Source: Bog-113 sp965226755 (GTDB lineage: Bacteria; Acidobacteriota; Terriglobia; Bryobacterales; Bryobacteraceae). Taken from it: a DNA stretch of 64,000 nt. The first letter of the stretch is position 1. Every line of letters begins with the position of its first letter. Position numbers and translations under genes: made by a program. The notes beneath the pieces were generated by a model that was not told where the DNA came from, did not search any database, and worked only from the letters and a program-made list of their open reading frames with translations. Shown in pieces: positions 35,529-44,535 of this stretch. The stretch spans positions 186,001 through 250,000 of the forward strand of contig CBDDDT010000004.1 of assembly GCA_965226755.1 (NCBI GenBank), in the 5' to 3' direction.

Positions 35529-36992
35529 TCACGCAAGAATCTGGTTGACTACCTTGCCCGCCACGTCGGTAAGCCGGAAATACCGGCCCTGGAACTTATA
35601 GGTGAGTTTCTCATGATCCACGCCCAGGCAATGCAGCAGCGTGGCCTGGATATCGTGGACATGGACAGGGTCGGAGACCACGTTGTAGCAGAAATCGTCC
35701 GTCTCGCCCATGGTGATCCCGGGCTTGATCCCGCCGCCCGCCGCCCACATGGTGAAGCAGCGCGGGTGATGATCGCGTCCGTAATTGGTCTCGGACAAAC
35801 GACCCTGGCAGTAGACGGTCCGCCCGAACTCGCCGCCCCACAGCACGAGCGTGTCGTCGAGCATGCCGCGCTGTTTCAGATCCAGGACCAGCGCCGCGCT
35901 CGGCTGATCGACGCTCTTGCATTGCAGACGCAGATCCCGCGGAAGATCATTATGCTGATCCCAACCGCGCTTGTAGAGCTGGATGAACCGCACGTTGCGC
36001 TCGGCGAGCCGCCGCGCCAGCAAGCAATGGGAAGCGTAGGTTCCCGGCTTGCGCGCATCGGGGCCGTACATGTCGATGACGTGATCCGGTTCTTTGGAAA
36101 GATCCATCAGATCCGGGACAGAGGTCTGCATCCGGTAAGCCATCTCATAGGACGCGATGCGCGATTCGATCTCCGGATCGCCGTAGGCCTCTTCGCTCAT
36201 GTGGTTCAGCTGCGCGAGCCCGTCGAGCATGCGACGCCGCGTCTCGCGATCCAACCCCTGGGGATCGGAAAGAAACAGAACCGGGTCGCCCGCGGAGCGG
36301 AACTTCACTCCCTGGTGGTTCGAAGGCAGAAATCCGCTGCCCCAGAGGCGCGAGAACAGGGGTTGGTCTATATTCAGCGCGCTGGCTTGCGAAACCAGCA
36401 CCACGAAAGCCGGAAGATTCTGATTCTCGCTGCCCAGTCCGTAGCTGACCCAGGCGCCGATGGAAGGACGCCCCGGCTGCTGGCTGCCGGTCTGGATAAA
36501 CGTGATCGCCGGATCGTGGTTGATGGCCTCCGTGTTCACCGTGCGGATGATCGCGATGTCGTCCACAATGGCGGCGTGGTGCGGAAGCAATTCGCTGAGC
36601 CAAGTCCCCGACTTGCCGAACTGCTGGAACCCGAACATCGAGGAAGCGACCGGCAGCGAACTCTGGCCGGAGGTCATTCCCGTGATGCGCTGGCCGTTGC
36701 GCACCGTGTCGGGGAGTTCACTGCCCTGCAGTTTGCGCAGCTTGGGCTTGTAATCAAACAGATCGATCTGGGAAGGCGCTCCCGACTGGTGGAGGTAAAT
36801 GACCCGCTTGGCTTTGGGCGCGAAATTCGGAAAGCCGGGCAGCCCCAGGGGAGTCGTCCGGGCAGTTGGCGTGGAGGCGAAAGCTTCCGGATTGATAAGC
36901 GAAGCGAGGGCCATTCCCCCGATTCCCGCGGCGTTGCGGGCGAAAAACTGGCGCCGCGTCAGGTGTAGTTTGAACTGGGATTCCGGTGACAT
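35529..36992 (-). CDS. DUF1501 (sulfatase-like) secreted protein, Tat substrate
   Basis: The 487-residue protein starts with a twin-arginine signal (LTRRQFFARNAAGIGGMALASL) and has DUF1501 motifs: AKRVIYLHQSGAPSQIDLFDYKP, IAIIRTVNTEAINHDPA, LIWGGEFGRT-like LVLWGGEFGRTVYCQG, RDHHPRCFTMWAAGGGIKPG and IQATLLHCLGVDHEKLTYKFQGRYFRLTD. The fold belongs to the alkaline-phosphatase-like superfamily. In Planctomycetes and acidobacteria it is nearly always paired with a DUF1549/DUF1553 cytochrome, as here three bases upstream. The pair is thought to act on extracellular polymers; the reaction is unknown. Confidence 0.93.
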   Translation of the reverse strand: MSPESQFKLHLTRRQFFARNAAGIGGMALASLINPEAFASTPTARTTPLGLPGFPNFAPKAKRVIYLHQSGAPSQIDLFDYKPKLRKLQGSELPDTVRNGQRITGMTSGQSSLPVASSMFGFQQFGKSGTWLSELLPHHAAIVDDIAIIRTVNTEAINHDPAITFIQTGSQQPGRPSIGAWVSYGLGSENQNLPAFVVLVSQASALNIDQPLFSRLWGSGFLPSNHQGVKFRSAGDPVLFLSDPQGLDRETRRRMLDGLAQLNHMSEEAYGDPEIESRIASYEMAYRMQTSVPDLMDLSKEPDHVIDMYGPDARKPGTYASHCLLARRLAERNVRFIQLYKRGWDQHNDLPRDLRLQCKSVDQPSAALVLDLKQRGMLDDTLVLWGGEFGRTVYCQGRLSETNYGRDHHPRCFTMWAAGGGIKPGITMGETDDFCYNVVSDPVHVHDIQATLLHCLGVDHEKLTYKFQGRYFRLTDVAGKVVNQILA

Positions 36993-36995
36993 CTT

Positions 36996-39900
36996 TTACT
37001 CCCGCGTAATCGTTTCGTCCAGGTTCAAGATCATGCTGGCGACCGTGGTCCACGCCGCCAGCTCTGCCGGATTCAGCCGCGGATCGGGCTTCGACTCGCC
37101 GGCCGCAATCAGTTTGGCCGCGGATTGCTCATCCTTCTTATAGACGCTTAACTCGCGCTCCTCGAGATCCCGAAAGATCTGGCGTTCGCGCGGCTCCGGA
37201 CGGCGGGCTGTGGCGAGGCGGAATCCGTAATTGATCCGGGCGCCGGCGTCGCGTCCGCCTTCGATCATCATGCGCTGAGCCAGCGCGCGCGCCGCTTCCA
37301 CAAACGTGGGGTCATTCAGCAGCTCCAGCGCCTGCAAAGGTGTGTTCGTACGGGTGCGCCGCGCCGTGCATTTTTCACGGTCAGGAGCATCGAAGGTGGA
37401 CATCACGGGAGGCGGCGAAGTCCTCTTGATGAAGGTGTAAAGGCTGCGCCGGTAAAGATCCGCGCCGTGGCCGGGAACGTAGGTCTGCGCCGAATACACG
37501 TCGCCGAACGAAAGCTCCTCCCAAAGCCCCTTGGGCTGATAAGGAAGCACGCCCGGGCCGCCCACCTGGTCGACCAGAAGGCCGCTGGCGGCGAGCGCAT
37601 TATCGCGAACAAACTCCGCGGGCAGGCGAAAGCGCGCCCCACGAGCCAGCAGCCGGTTTCGCGGGTCTTTCTCCAGCAACTCCGGGGAGACGCGCGCCGA
37701 TTGCCGGTAGGTGGCGGACGTGACGATCATCCGCTGCATCGCCTTGACGTCCCATTTGGAGCGGACGAACTCGCTGGCGAGCCAGTCGAGCAGCGCGGGA
37801 TGCGAAGGAGCTTCCCCTTGCGATCCGAAGTCTTCCGCCGTCTCGACAACTCCGATGCCGAAATACTGCTGCCAGAATCGATTCACCGCGACGCGCGCCG
37901 TCAATGGATTGTCAGGACTGACAATCCAGCGCGCCAGCGTCAGACGGTTCGCCGCGGCCCCGGCGGGCAGCGGAGGCAGGAAGGACGGAACTCCGGGGGT
38001 GACTTTCTCCTTATGGTTGTCGTACTGGCCGCGCCCGAGCACAAACGTGTCTCGCGGCTTTTCCATTTCCTGCATGACCATGACGGTGGGAATGGCCAGG
38101 TTCAGCGCGTGCTCCCGCGCCTCCAGCTTCACCAGTTCCGCCTGTTCGGCGCGCATTGAATCCGGCGCCGCATACGTCAGGAAATATGTGGAAATCGCTT
38201 CCTTCTGTTCTTTCTTGCGCTTGATGACGGGAATCGCGACCAGCGGCTTGATGCCTTCATGATGAGCCAGTTCATCAATCTCAGAAGCGTTCAAGGCCCG
38301 GCCGTATATCCGAAAATCGTCGATACCGCCCTTGTATCCGTGATCGCGCGCGCCAATCTCCACCGCCGCCGCGTTTCCCATCCGGACGGTCATATGATCC
38401 GCCGCGATCTGCAATTCGGCGGGCGTTCCATCGATGAACACCTGAACGCCCGCGGCCTTCGCGGATCCGTCATAAGCAATTGCCACGTGCGTCCAACGGT
38501 CAGTGGTGAGGAGCTTGGCCATCCGGACTTCGATGCCGTGGCCGCCGTCGCCTTTCAGCCGCAGCACCAGATGCGTGCCATATTGCAGCTCCGGGATGAC
38601 GCGATACTCGTCCATGGCCAGTTCCAGACCGTGGCCTGCCTCATCCGTTTTCTGGAAGATGCGAATCTCGCCGTCTTTTTTTCCGCCGGGACGAACCCAC
38701 AACGCCACCGTGAACGGCCCATCCAGCGCGACGCCGTTGGCCAGTCGCACGACCGCGTCTCCGTTGAAATTGATGGCCCGGTCGACTGCGCCGTCCCCGA
38801 AACTCGGATCTCCCGCGACAATCCGGGCAGTGCGGTAATTCCCCGACGAATCCGAGAGATTTCCGTCGAAGGCGTAGTGCGCGAGCAATCCTTCGCGCGG
38901 AGCGTCCGGAAGGTGATCCGCCGCTGTCTGCGCCCAAGTCTCGACGAGCGGCCCCACCACTTTCTCATCCAGGTCTGCCTGGATGGTTTTGATCCGGGGC
39001 TTGATCTGGTCCAGTTCCCGGCGCTCGCTTTCATTCGGGAGTTGCAGGACCGGCTCCGCATTTCCAGCGCGTCCGTCGAGTCCTTTTTCCGGGATGGTGT
39101 TGAAGAAGGCGTTGAAGCGATAGAAATCGACCTGCCGAATCGGATCGTATTTGTGGTCGTGGCACCGGGCGCAGCCCATCGTCAGTCCCAGCCAAGTGGT
39201 GGCCGTGGTGTTCGCCCGATCGATCATGTACTCGGTCTGGTACTCTTCCGGGATCGCGCCGCCCTCGAAGTTGATCATGTGGTTGCGATTGAATCCGGTG
39301 GCGAGCTTCTGTTCGGCGGTGGCGTTGGGCAACAAATCCCCGGCGATCTGGTCCACGGTGAACTCGTCGTAGGGCATGTTGCGATTGAAGGCGCTCACCA
39401 CCCAATCCCGCCAGCGCCACATGTCCCGGTGGCTATCAATATGGAAGCCGTGCGTATCGGAGTAGCGCGCGAGGTCGAGCCAGTCGACCGCCATGCGTTC
39501 GCCATAGTGCGGCGACGCCAGCAGCCGGTCCACGACCTTCTCGTAAGCGCGGGGGCCGCGGTCGGCGAGAAAGCGGTCAACATCCGCCGGGGTGGGAGGC
39601 AGGCCCGTCAGATCGAGCGTCACGCGCCGTATCAGGGAGGCTTTGTCCGCTTCTGGCGAAGGCGACAGTTTCTCCTGCTCCAGACGCGCCAGCACGAAGC
39701 GGTCGATGTCGTTGCGCGGCCACGCCGTTTGCTTCACGGCCGGCGGTTCGGGCCGCTTGGGCGGAACGTACGCCCAATGGACTTCATACTTGGCCCCCTC
39801 GTCGATCCAGCGCTTGATCAGGTCGATCTGCCGCTGATCTAACTGGCGGGGAGCGTAGGGCGGAGGCATCCGCGCGGCCGGCTTGTCCGCCGAGATCCGC

Positions 39901-40154
39901 TGAAATAAGCGGCTTTGGGCGGCGCTCCCCGGAACGATGATCTTGTAGGTCTTGCGATCCTCGAAAGCCCCTTCGGGCGTATCCAGGCGCAACTTGGCCT
40001 TTCTCTGGTGCTCGTCCGGCCCGTGACACATAAAGCAGTCGTCGGAGAGGATCGGGCGAATATCCCTGTCGAAGTTGAGGGTCGCGGACGACGCAGGCAG
40101 GAGACTGGCGGCGGAGGAGGCGGCGAGAAGCAGAAGGATTCCGCGGACGGACAT
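36996..40154 (-). CDS. PSD1 protein: planctomycete cytochrome c, DUF1549, LamG-like and DUF1553 domains
   Basis: About 1052 residues from the ATG at 40154, which starts the signal peptide (MSVRGILLLLAASSAASLLP); ATG at 40193 would add 13 residues before it. Domains in order: a cytochrome-c-like PSD1 region with CFMCH, DUF1549 (NDIDRFVLARLEQEKL, LTGLPPTPADVDRFL, DWLDLARYSDTHGFH), a second haem-like CARCHDHKYDP, a concanavalin/LamG sandwich, then DUF1553 (PLTARVAVNRFWQQYFG, SHPALLDWLASEFV, RTNTPLQALELLNDPTFVEAA). Secreted and probably haem-bearing. The DUF1501 gene follows by three bases; the pair forms one unit. Confidence 0.93.
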   Translation of the reverse strand: MSVRGILLLLAASSAASLLPASSATLNFDRDIRPILSDDCFMCHGPDEHQRKAKLRLDTPEGAFEDRKTYKIIVPGSAAQSRLFQRISADKPAARMPPPYAPRQLDQRQIDLIKRWIDEGAKYEVHWAYVPPKRPEPPAVKQTAWPRNDIDRFVLARLEQEKLSPSPEADKASLIRRVTLDLTGLPPTPADVDRFLADRGPRAYEKVVDRLLASPHYGERMAVDWLDLARYSDTHGFHIDSHRDMWRWRDWVVSAFNRNMPYDEFTVDQIAGDLLPNATAEQKLATGFNRNHMINFEGGAIPEEYQTEYMIDRANTTATTWLGLTMGCARCHDHKYDPIRQVDFYRFNAFFNTIPEKGLDGRAGNAEPVLQLPNESERRELDQIKPRIKTIQADLDEKVVGPLVETWAQTAADHLPDAPREGLLAHYAFDGNLSDSSGNYRTARIVAGDPSFGDGAVDRAINFNGDAVVRLANGVALDGPFTVALWVRPGGKKDGEIRIFQKTDEAGHGLELAMDEYRVIPELQYGTHLVLRLKGDGGHGIEVRMAKLLTTDRWTHVAIAYDGSAKAAGVQVFIDGTPAELQIAADHMTVRMGNAAAVEIGARDHGYKGGIDDFRIYGRALNASEIDELAHHEGIKPLVAIPVIKRKKEQKEAISTYFLTYAAPDSMRAEQAELVKLEAREHALNLAIPTVMVMQEMEKPRDTFVLGRGQYDNHKEKVTPGVPSFLPPLPAGAAANRLTLARWIVSPDNPLTARVAVNRFWQQYFGIGVVETAEDFGSQGEAPSHPALLDWLASEFVRSKWDVKAMQRMIVTSATYRQSARVSPELLEKDPRNRLLARGARFRLPAEFVRDNALAASGLLVDQVGGPGVLPYQPKGLWEELSFGDVYSAQTYVPGHGADLYRRSLYTFIKRTSPPPVMSTFDAPDREKCTARRTRTNTPLQALELLNDPTFVEAARALAQRMMIEGGRDAGARINYGFRLATARRPEPRERQIFRDLEERELSVYKKDEQSAAKLIAAGESKPDPRLNPAELAAWTTVASMILNLDETITRE

Positions 40155-40367
40155 GTTCGTGGGCTCAAGTATATCGAACCGCCCGATCGCCATGCGCTCT
40201 TTGGATTGGGAGTAAGAAAGAAATAAATAGGGGATTTATCTGAAAAACGATAGGTACTATTACTCAAATAGTCGTGCGATATTTCATTCTTATCTCATTT
40301 ACTTTACGATCGTATTCTCAGTTTAATTCCCCAGGGAGTCTCTTCAGTCTGAGAAAGGGCGTCCTCC

Positions 40368-42446
40368 GTGCGTATTCTCGTCGCAGCTCTTGGCTGCACT
40401 TTGGGTGCGTTGTTCACTCTCAGTGCTCAAACGCCGCCGGCCGTTCCCGCGCAATATCAGGATGTCTATGACACGGTGAGCACAGACATCAATAATTTCC
40501 AGGAGCTGGTCAGCGGCTCCTGGGATGGATCGACGTATCCGGTAGCCTATTCGACGCAGCTGCAAAGCGCCGATTCCGATCTGACGTACAACCTTCTGGT
40601 TCCGGAATACTACCAGTACACGGTCCTGTCGGAGTTGAACGATCTGCAGGCGATGGGCGTCGAGGCGGTGACTTTTCATCTGAATTTCCCCGCGCTTTAC
40701 CAGCCGTACTATTCAAATCCAGCGGAGTATCAGAATTATTTGAATTTTTACACGCAGCTTGTGAATGAAATTCACGGCCGCGGTTTGAAGGTGATCATCG
40801 AGAACACCAACGCCGTGGCGTATCCCGGAAACAACGGCGCATCTTTCGGCCCCTACTACCAGAGTCTCGACTGGCCCACGTATCAATCCCAGAGAGCGCA
40901 GCTCGCGGCGTCAATCGCGCAACTGCTGCAGCCGGACTATCTGGTGGTGGTCACCGAACCGGACACCGAAGCGACCGCCACCGGACAGGTGAACGCGGGA
41001 ACGGTAAGCGGAAGCACCCAGATGGTGCAAGGCATTGTGGCGGCGGTCCAGAATGCGGGCGCCCCGAACGTGCAGGTGGGCGCGGGATGCGGGACCTGGA
41101 ACCCGTCATTCCTGCAATTCGAGCAGAGCTTCGCGGGGCTCCCGCTGCAGTTCATCGACATGCACATTTATCCGGTGAACGGGAATTTTCTCCCGAATGC
41201 CTTGACCGCTGTCAGCCAGATCGCGGCGGCGGGCAAGCAGATCACGATCAGCGAGATGTGGTCAAACAAGGAGGAAGACTCCGAAGTCGGCGTTCTTTCC
41301 TACACCGACGTTTTCGCCCGGAACGCCTTTAGCTTCTGGTATCCGCTCGACATCAGTTTTCTGCAGACCATGTCGAATTTCGCCAATGCCGGGCAGTTCA
41401 CCTTCGTCTCGCCGTTCTGGTCGCAGAACTTCGCCGCCTATCTCGACTTCAACACGTACGGCGCGCTGCCGGACGCGACCGTGATCAGCGACGAGGGCGC
41501 CGCGGCCAACCTGGCTCACGGCGGCGGGGTTTACAGCTCCACGGGTCTTGCGTATGAGACGCTCGTCATAAATTTCCAGGACACGACGCCGCCGCAGGTT
41601 CCGGCGCCGCCCGCGCTGCTGGGCGCCTCCCAAACCGCGGTCTACCTGCAATGGACGGCAACCACCGATAATGTCGGGGTGGCCGCGTACAACGTTTACC
41701 GGAACGGCGTTCTGGTGGGAACCGCCAATAGCCCCAAGGTTTATCCCGATCTGGGGCTCACCGCCGCCACGGCCTATACCTATACGATCGCCGCATTCGA
41801 CGCATCGGGAAATCTATCTCCGCAATCGGCGCCGATTAGCGTCACGACGCTTCCAAACCCCGATTACACACCGCCGTCAATCCCCACTGGCGTAGCCGGG
41901 ACACCGGTCAGCGATTCGCAGATCAGCCTGACGTGGACGCCGTCGGTGGACAACGTGGGTGTTCTGGGATATGAAATCTTCCGGGGAACTTCTCCCGACG
42001 CGCTTATCGCGTGGGCGACCACCCCGACCAACTCCTATGCGGATACACTATGCGCGCCAAACACAGTTTATTATTACGCCGTCAACGCCTACGACGCGTT
42101 TTACAACTTCTCCGCCAATAGCGTGACGATTAGCGCCGCGACCCTTCCCGATACCACGCCTCCGACCATGCCCGGAAATCTGACGGTGACGGCGACCGCG
42201 ACCAGCGCCACGCTGACGTGGACAGCTTCGATGGACGACGTATTCGTCGCGTACTACACCATCTACCGCGGAGACTCGGCGTCCGACCTGATGTTGATGG
42301 CGGGGGAGCCGGCTCCAGGGACGGCATTCACCGACACGCGGGTCGATCCCGGCAAGACCTATTACTACTCGGTGGCGGCGGTGGACGAGGCGAAGAATGT
42401 CTCTGTGTTGGCGACGCCGGTGGCTGTGATGACGCCGTCGCAGTAG
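40368..42446 (+). CDS. Secreted glycosidase-like protein with three FN3 domains
   Basis: The 692-residue product begins at GTG 40368 with a signal peptide ending near TLSAQ. Residues about 60-370 look like a TIM-barrel glycosidase: MGVEAVTFHLNFPALY, INEIHGRGLKVIIENTN-type strand, YLVVVTEPDTEA (possible acid/base Glu), LQFIDMHIYPVNGN and ITISEMWSNKEED (possible nucleophile Glu). Three fibronectin type III repeats follow (about 404-495, 500-595, 600-690), each ending with a VTTLP/AATLP-like motif. It is clearly related to the protein at 47707-49524, which has one FN3 repeat. Substrate unknown. Confidence 0.8.
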   Translation: MRILVAALGCTLGALFTLSAQTPPAVPAQYQDVYDTVSTDINNFQELVSGSWDGSTYPVAYSTQLQSADSDLTYNLLVPEYYQYTVLSELNDLQAMGVEAVTFHLNFPALYQPYYSNPAEYQNYLNFYTQLVNEIHGRGLKVIIENTNAVAYPGNNGASFGPYYQSLDWPTYQSQRAQLAASIAQLLQPDYLVVVTEPDTEATATGQVNAGTVSGSTQMVQGIVAAVQNAGAPNVQVGAGCGTWNPSFLQFEQSFAGLPLQFIDMHIYPVNGNFLPNALTAVSQIAAAGKQITISEMWSNKEEDSEVGVLSYTDVFARNAFSFWYPLDISFLQTMSNFANAGQFTFVSPFWSQNFAAYLDFNTYGALPDATVISDEGAAANLAHGGGVYSSTGLAYETLVINFQDTTPPQVPAPPALLGASQTAVYLQWTATTDNVGVAAYNVYRNGVLVGTANSPKVYPDLGLTAATAYTYTIAAFDASGNLSPQSAPISVTTLPNPDYTPPSIPTGVAGTPVSDSQISLTWTPSVDNVGVLGYEIFRGTSPDALIAWATTPTNSYADTLCAPNTVYYYAVNAYDAFYNFSANSVTISAATLPDTTPPTMPGNLTVTATATSATLTWTASMDDVFVAYYTIYRGDSASDLMLMAGEPAPGTAFTDTRVDPGKTYYYSVAAVDEAKNVSVLATPVAVMTPSQ

Positions 42447-42467
42447 AGGCGATGGTGGATGGAGACT

Positions 42468-42500
42468 GTGGCTGGATGAGGTGTAAACCTATTCAGCCAC
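42468..42500 (+). terminator. Nested hairpin after the FN3 gene
   Basis: GTGGCTG (42468-42474) pairs with CAGCCAC (42494-42500), and inside it AGGT pairs with ACCT. It lies 22 bp after the FN3 gene's stop. There is no T-tract, so termination is only suggested. Confidence 0.4.
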
Positions 42501-42586
42501 GGGTTGCGGAGCGCGCAGCTGTTTGAGAGCCGGCGCTCAGGCGCCGTCAATCACACCCTGGTGTATCCTGAAGAAACATCAGGCAC

Positions 42587-42663
42587 GGGCGCGTAGCTCA
42601 GCTGGTTAGAGCGCCTGCTTCACACGCAGGAGGTCCGGGGTTCGAGTCCCTGCGCGCCCACCA
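42587..42663 (+). tRNA. tRNA-Val (anticodon CAC)
   Basis: 77 bases fold with acceptor GGGCGCG / CGCGCCC, anticodon stem CCTGC / GCAGG and loop TTCACAC (CAC), and T-arm GGTTCGAGTCC. CCA is encoded at 42661-42663. Its 3' half is duplicated 512 bp downstream, so it serves as an integration site. Confidence 0.95.
42618..42661 (+). repeat. Attachment-site copy inside tRNA-Val (attL-like)
   Basis: The 44 bases from the anticodon loop to the CCA end recur at 43130-43173 with one mismatch (42633 G versus 43145 T). The tRNA 3' half is a classical tyrosine-integrase target, and an integrase remnant lies directly downstream. Confidence 0.85.
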
Positions 42664-42735
42664 TTTAATCCTTTAGAATCAATCGACTCTCCTTCCCGCC
42701 AAACGTCAACAGGCCACAACTGTGCAGAAAATGGT

Positions 42736-42886
42736 TCAGTTGACGTTCGCTGTGCCGGAAAATCCACGCTCGTTGGCCTGACGGTCGAGTTTCGCGAGCG
42801 CCTCTCGCATTATGCCGAGTTTTGAAATACGTTACGCCCGCTTTCTTCAGCGTGTCCGCCCAGACTTTGCGCAGGGTCGGCCATCG
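42736..42886 (-). pseudogene. Tyrosine recombinase (integrase) remnant
   Basis: On the minus strand 42886-42821 encodes RWPTLRKVWADTLKKAGVTYF, which resembles the stretch before the second catalytic arginine of phage-type integrases. Ten bases on, in another frame, 42810-42736 encodes MREALAKLDRQANERGF and ends at a stop, like the C-terminal tail of integrases common in acidobacteria. The catalytic RHxxR and Tyr region between them is deleted, so it is dead. It reads toward tRNA-Val, the usual place of an integrase next to attL. The 240 bp from 42890 to 43129 show nothing recognisable. Confidence 0.65.
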
Positions 42887-43129
42887 AGTCGAAGTGGGTT
42901 ACGTTGACCAGAAAGCGCGTAAAGCTCTTTGGAAACTTGGCTTAGACAGAAAATGCGTGGTCGAGATTTGCATCGCGGAGACCTCAGAGTAACGCCCGAA
43001 TCCTGTGGAACAAACTGTGCTGGAAATTGGTCTTGCGGCCATCTGTTCTGAGCGGAAGCAGATGCCCCGAGCTTAACTAACCGATAGAAAACAAATAACC
43101 ACGTACAAATCGTGGAAGCCCCTCACGTT

Positions 43130-43173
43130 CTTCACACGCAGGAGTTCCGGGGTTCGAGTCCCTGCGCGCCCAC
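43130..43173 (+). repeat. Partial tRNA-Val copy (attR-like)
   Basis: 43 of 44 bases match the 3' half of tRNA-Val at 42618-42661. The 5' half of the tRNA is missing and the bases before it do not match, so it is not a functional tRNA but the far end of an integrated element. Confidence 0.85.
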
Positions 43174-43183
43174 GATTTTTTTC

Positions 43184-43235
43184 TGTCCATACCGGACAAA
43201 TGGGTAACAGTTTGTTCCTGAGACATAGGTAACAA
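43184..43235 (-). mobile_element. Insertion-sequence-like terminus (IS481-type pattern)
   Basis: TGTCC-ATACC-GGACA followed by two spaced GGTAACA copies (43204-43210 and 43228-43234) and a GAGACATA stretch resembles the terminal region of IS481-type elements as I remember them. No transposase frame remains and no matching second end was seen, so this is a fragment or solo end. It abuts the broken ribbon-helix-helix gene on one side and attR on the other. Confidence 0.35.
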
Positions 43236-43242
43236 TATTTAA

Positions 43243-43326
43243 GTCTGCTCGTTTGCGTTTCGCGGCGGGGGCGATCCGTTCGATCGCTTTGAGAGTCGCC
43301 TCATCGAAGTGGATTAGGACTTGACG
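43243..43326 (-). pseudogene. Truncated ribbon-helix-helix (CopG/Arc-like) regulator fragment
   Basis: The minus strand encodes RQVLIHFDEATLKAIERIAPAAKRKRAD, the strand-helix-helix start of CopG-type antitoxins or regulators. After this the frame runs into the IS-like terminus and then the tRNA-derived repeat, so the second half is lost. The reading frame that continues to 43132 is a chance fusion. Confidence 0.5.
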
Positions 43327-43359
43327 CAACGCTAACGAAAACCGGGCTGACTCGTCCAA

Positions 43360-43378
43360 AAAGGCTTAGGCAGCCTTT
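43360..43378 (-). terminator. Small hairpin before the serine hydrolase gene
   Basis: AAAGGCT (43360-43366) and AGCCTTT (43372-43378) pair perfectly around five bases. Read on the minus strand it is followed by a T-tract, so it resembles a terminator in that direction. On the plus strand it ends nine bases before the ATG at 43388, where no Shine-Dalgarno is visible. Confidence 0.4.
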
Positions 43379-43387
43379 CGAATACAA

Positions 43388-44512
43388 ATGAATAGCATTA
43401 GAATCAGGCCGAGAGCGGCTGCGGTGCTTGGGGCCGTCGTTGCCGGCTGGCTCGTTTTTTCGCCGATTTTGCGGGCGAAGCGGGAATTCGCGGCCAACAC
43501 GGGGGCGGTAATTTCGCGCTTGGAGAGCGATCTTCCCGAGCTGATGCGGAAGGGCGTCGTGCCCGGACTGGCGATGGCGGTCATTCGCGGCGGAAACACG
43601 ACGTGGTTGCACGGTTTCGGCACAAAGGAGGCGAAAACGGACCAGCCCGTGACCGCGGACACCGTCTTTGAAGCGGCTTCGTTGAGCAAGCCAGTGTTCG
43701 CGTACGGCGTGTTGAAGCTGGTCGATCGGGGAAAACTGGGGCTGGACGTTCCGCTAACGACTTATTTGTCGAAGCCTTACATCGCTAACGACGAGCGCCT
43801 CGCCAAGATTACCGCGCGAATTGTCCTGAGCCATCGGACCGGATTTCCGAACTGGCGAAGCGGAGATGCACTCTCGATTCGTTTCACGCCGGGGGAGCGG
43901 TTTAGTTACTCGGGTGAAGGCTATATCTACCTGCAGCGCGTAGTCGAGCAGATAACCGGCAAGCCGCTCAACGAATATATGACCGAGGCGGTGTTCGCCC
44001 CGTTGGGTATGACCAGCAGCAGCTATGTCTGGCGGCCGGAGTTCGACGCGCTCACCGCCACGGGCCACGACGCGGAAGGTAAGCCGGTGCCGTTGTGGAA
44101 ACCGAAAGAAGCGGGAGCGGCTTCGACGCTGAACACGACCGCCAAAGACTATGCGCTGTTCTTGGCGGCGATTCTCAACCGAAAAGGTCTCAAGCCGCCG
44201 ACTTTGCGCGAGATGGAGACGCCGCAAGTAGCGCTCGATCCGGAGTGCCGGATTTGCATCGCGCGCGAGCCGAAACAGCTCTCGAAAAATCTGTTCTGGG
44301 GACTGGGCTGGGGCGTTGAACGCACGGACCGGGGCGACGCCCTGTGGCATTGGGGAGACAACGGCGCATTCAAGTGCTTCGTCATGGCGGACCCAAAAAC
44401 CAAGTCGGGAGTCGTGATGTTTACAAATAGCGAGAATGGGCTGGCGATCGCCAAGCCGGTGGTGGGCGAGGCGATGGGCGCGGAGCCGCTCGCCTTCGCT
44501 TGGCTCAAGTAG
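43388..44512 (+). CDS. Serine hydrolase, class C beta-lactamase family
   Basis: The 374-residue product has an N-terminal hydrophobic anchor or signal (about 8-27). The SxxK nucleophile motif is SLSK (98-101) in FEAASLSKPVFAYG, the YxN position reads YSGEGYIYLQ (Tyr174), and the third motif is HWGDNG near the C-terminus. LSHRTGFPNW and LGMTSSSYVW are typical of the DD-peptidase/esterase/beta-lactamase family. It probably acts in the periplasm as an esterase or peptidase; true beta-lactamase activity is not implied. It lies just beyond the integration scar. Confidence 0.9.
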   Translation: MNSIRIRPRAAAVLGAVVAGWLVFSPILRAKREFAANTGAVISRLESDLPELMRKGVVPGLAMAVIRGGNTTWLHGFGTKEAKTDQPVTADTVFEAASLSKPVFAYGVLKLVDRGKLGLDVPLTTYLSKPYIANDERLAKITARIVLSHRTGFPNWRSGDALSIRFTPGERFSYSGEGYIYLQRVVEQITGKPLNEYMTEAVFAPLGMTSSSYVWRPEFDALTATGHDAEGKPVPLWKPKEAGAASTLNTTAKDYALFLAAILNRKGLKPPTLREMETPQVALDPECRICIAREPKQLSKNLFWGLGWGVERTDRGDALWHWGDNGAFKCFVMADPKTKSGVVMFTNSENGLAIAKPVVGEAMGAEPLAFAWLK

Positions 44513-44535
44513 GAACTCCTCCGGGGCCGCCAGGC

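Noticed and set aside
38259..39842. Open frame of 527 residues on the plus strand
   Set aside because: Antisense to the PSD1 gene, with no domain and shadow-type composition.
43130..43173. A second tRNA-Val gene
   Set aside because: The 5' half (acceptor strand, D-arm) is absent, so no tRNA can fold.
43132..43359. A 75-residue minus-strand gene
   Set aside because: It is a chance fusion of a ribbon-helix-helix fragment, an IS-like end and the tRNA-Val duplicate; only the first part is protein-like.
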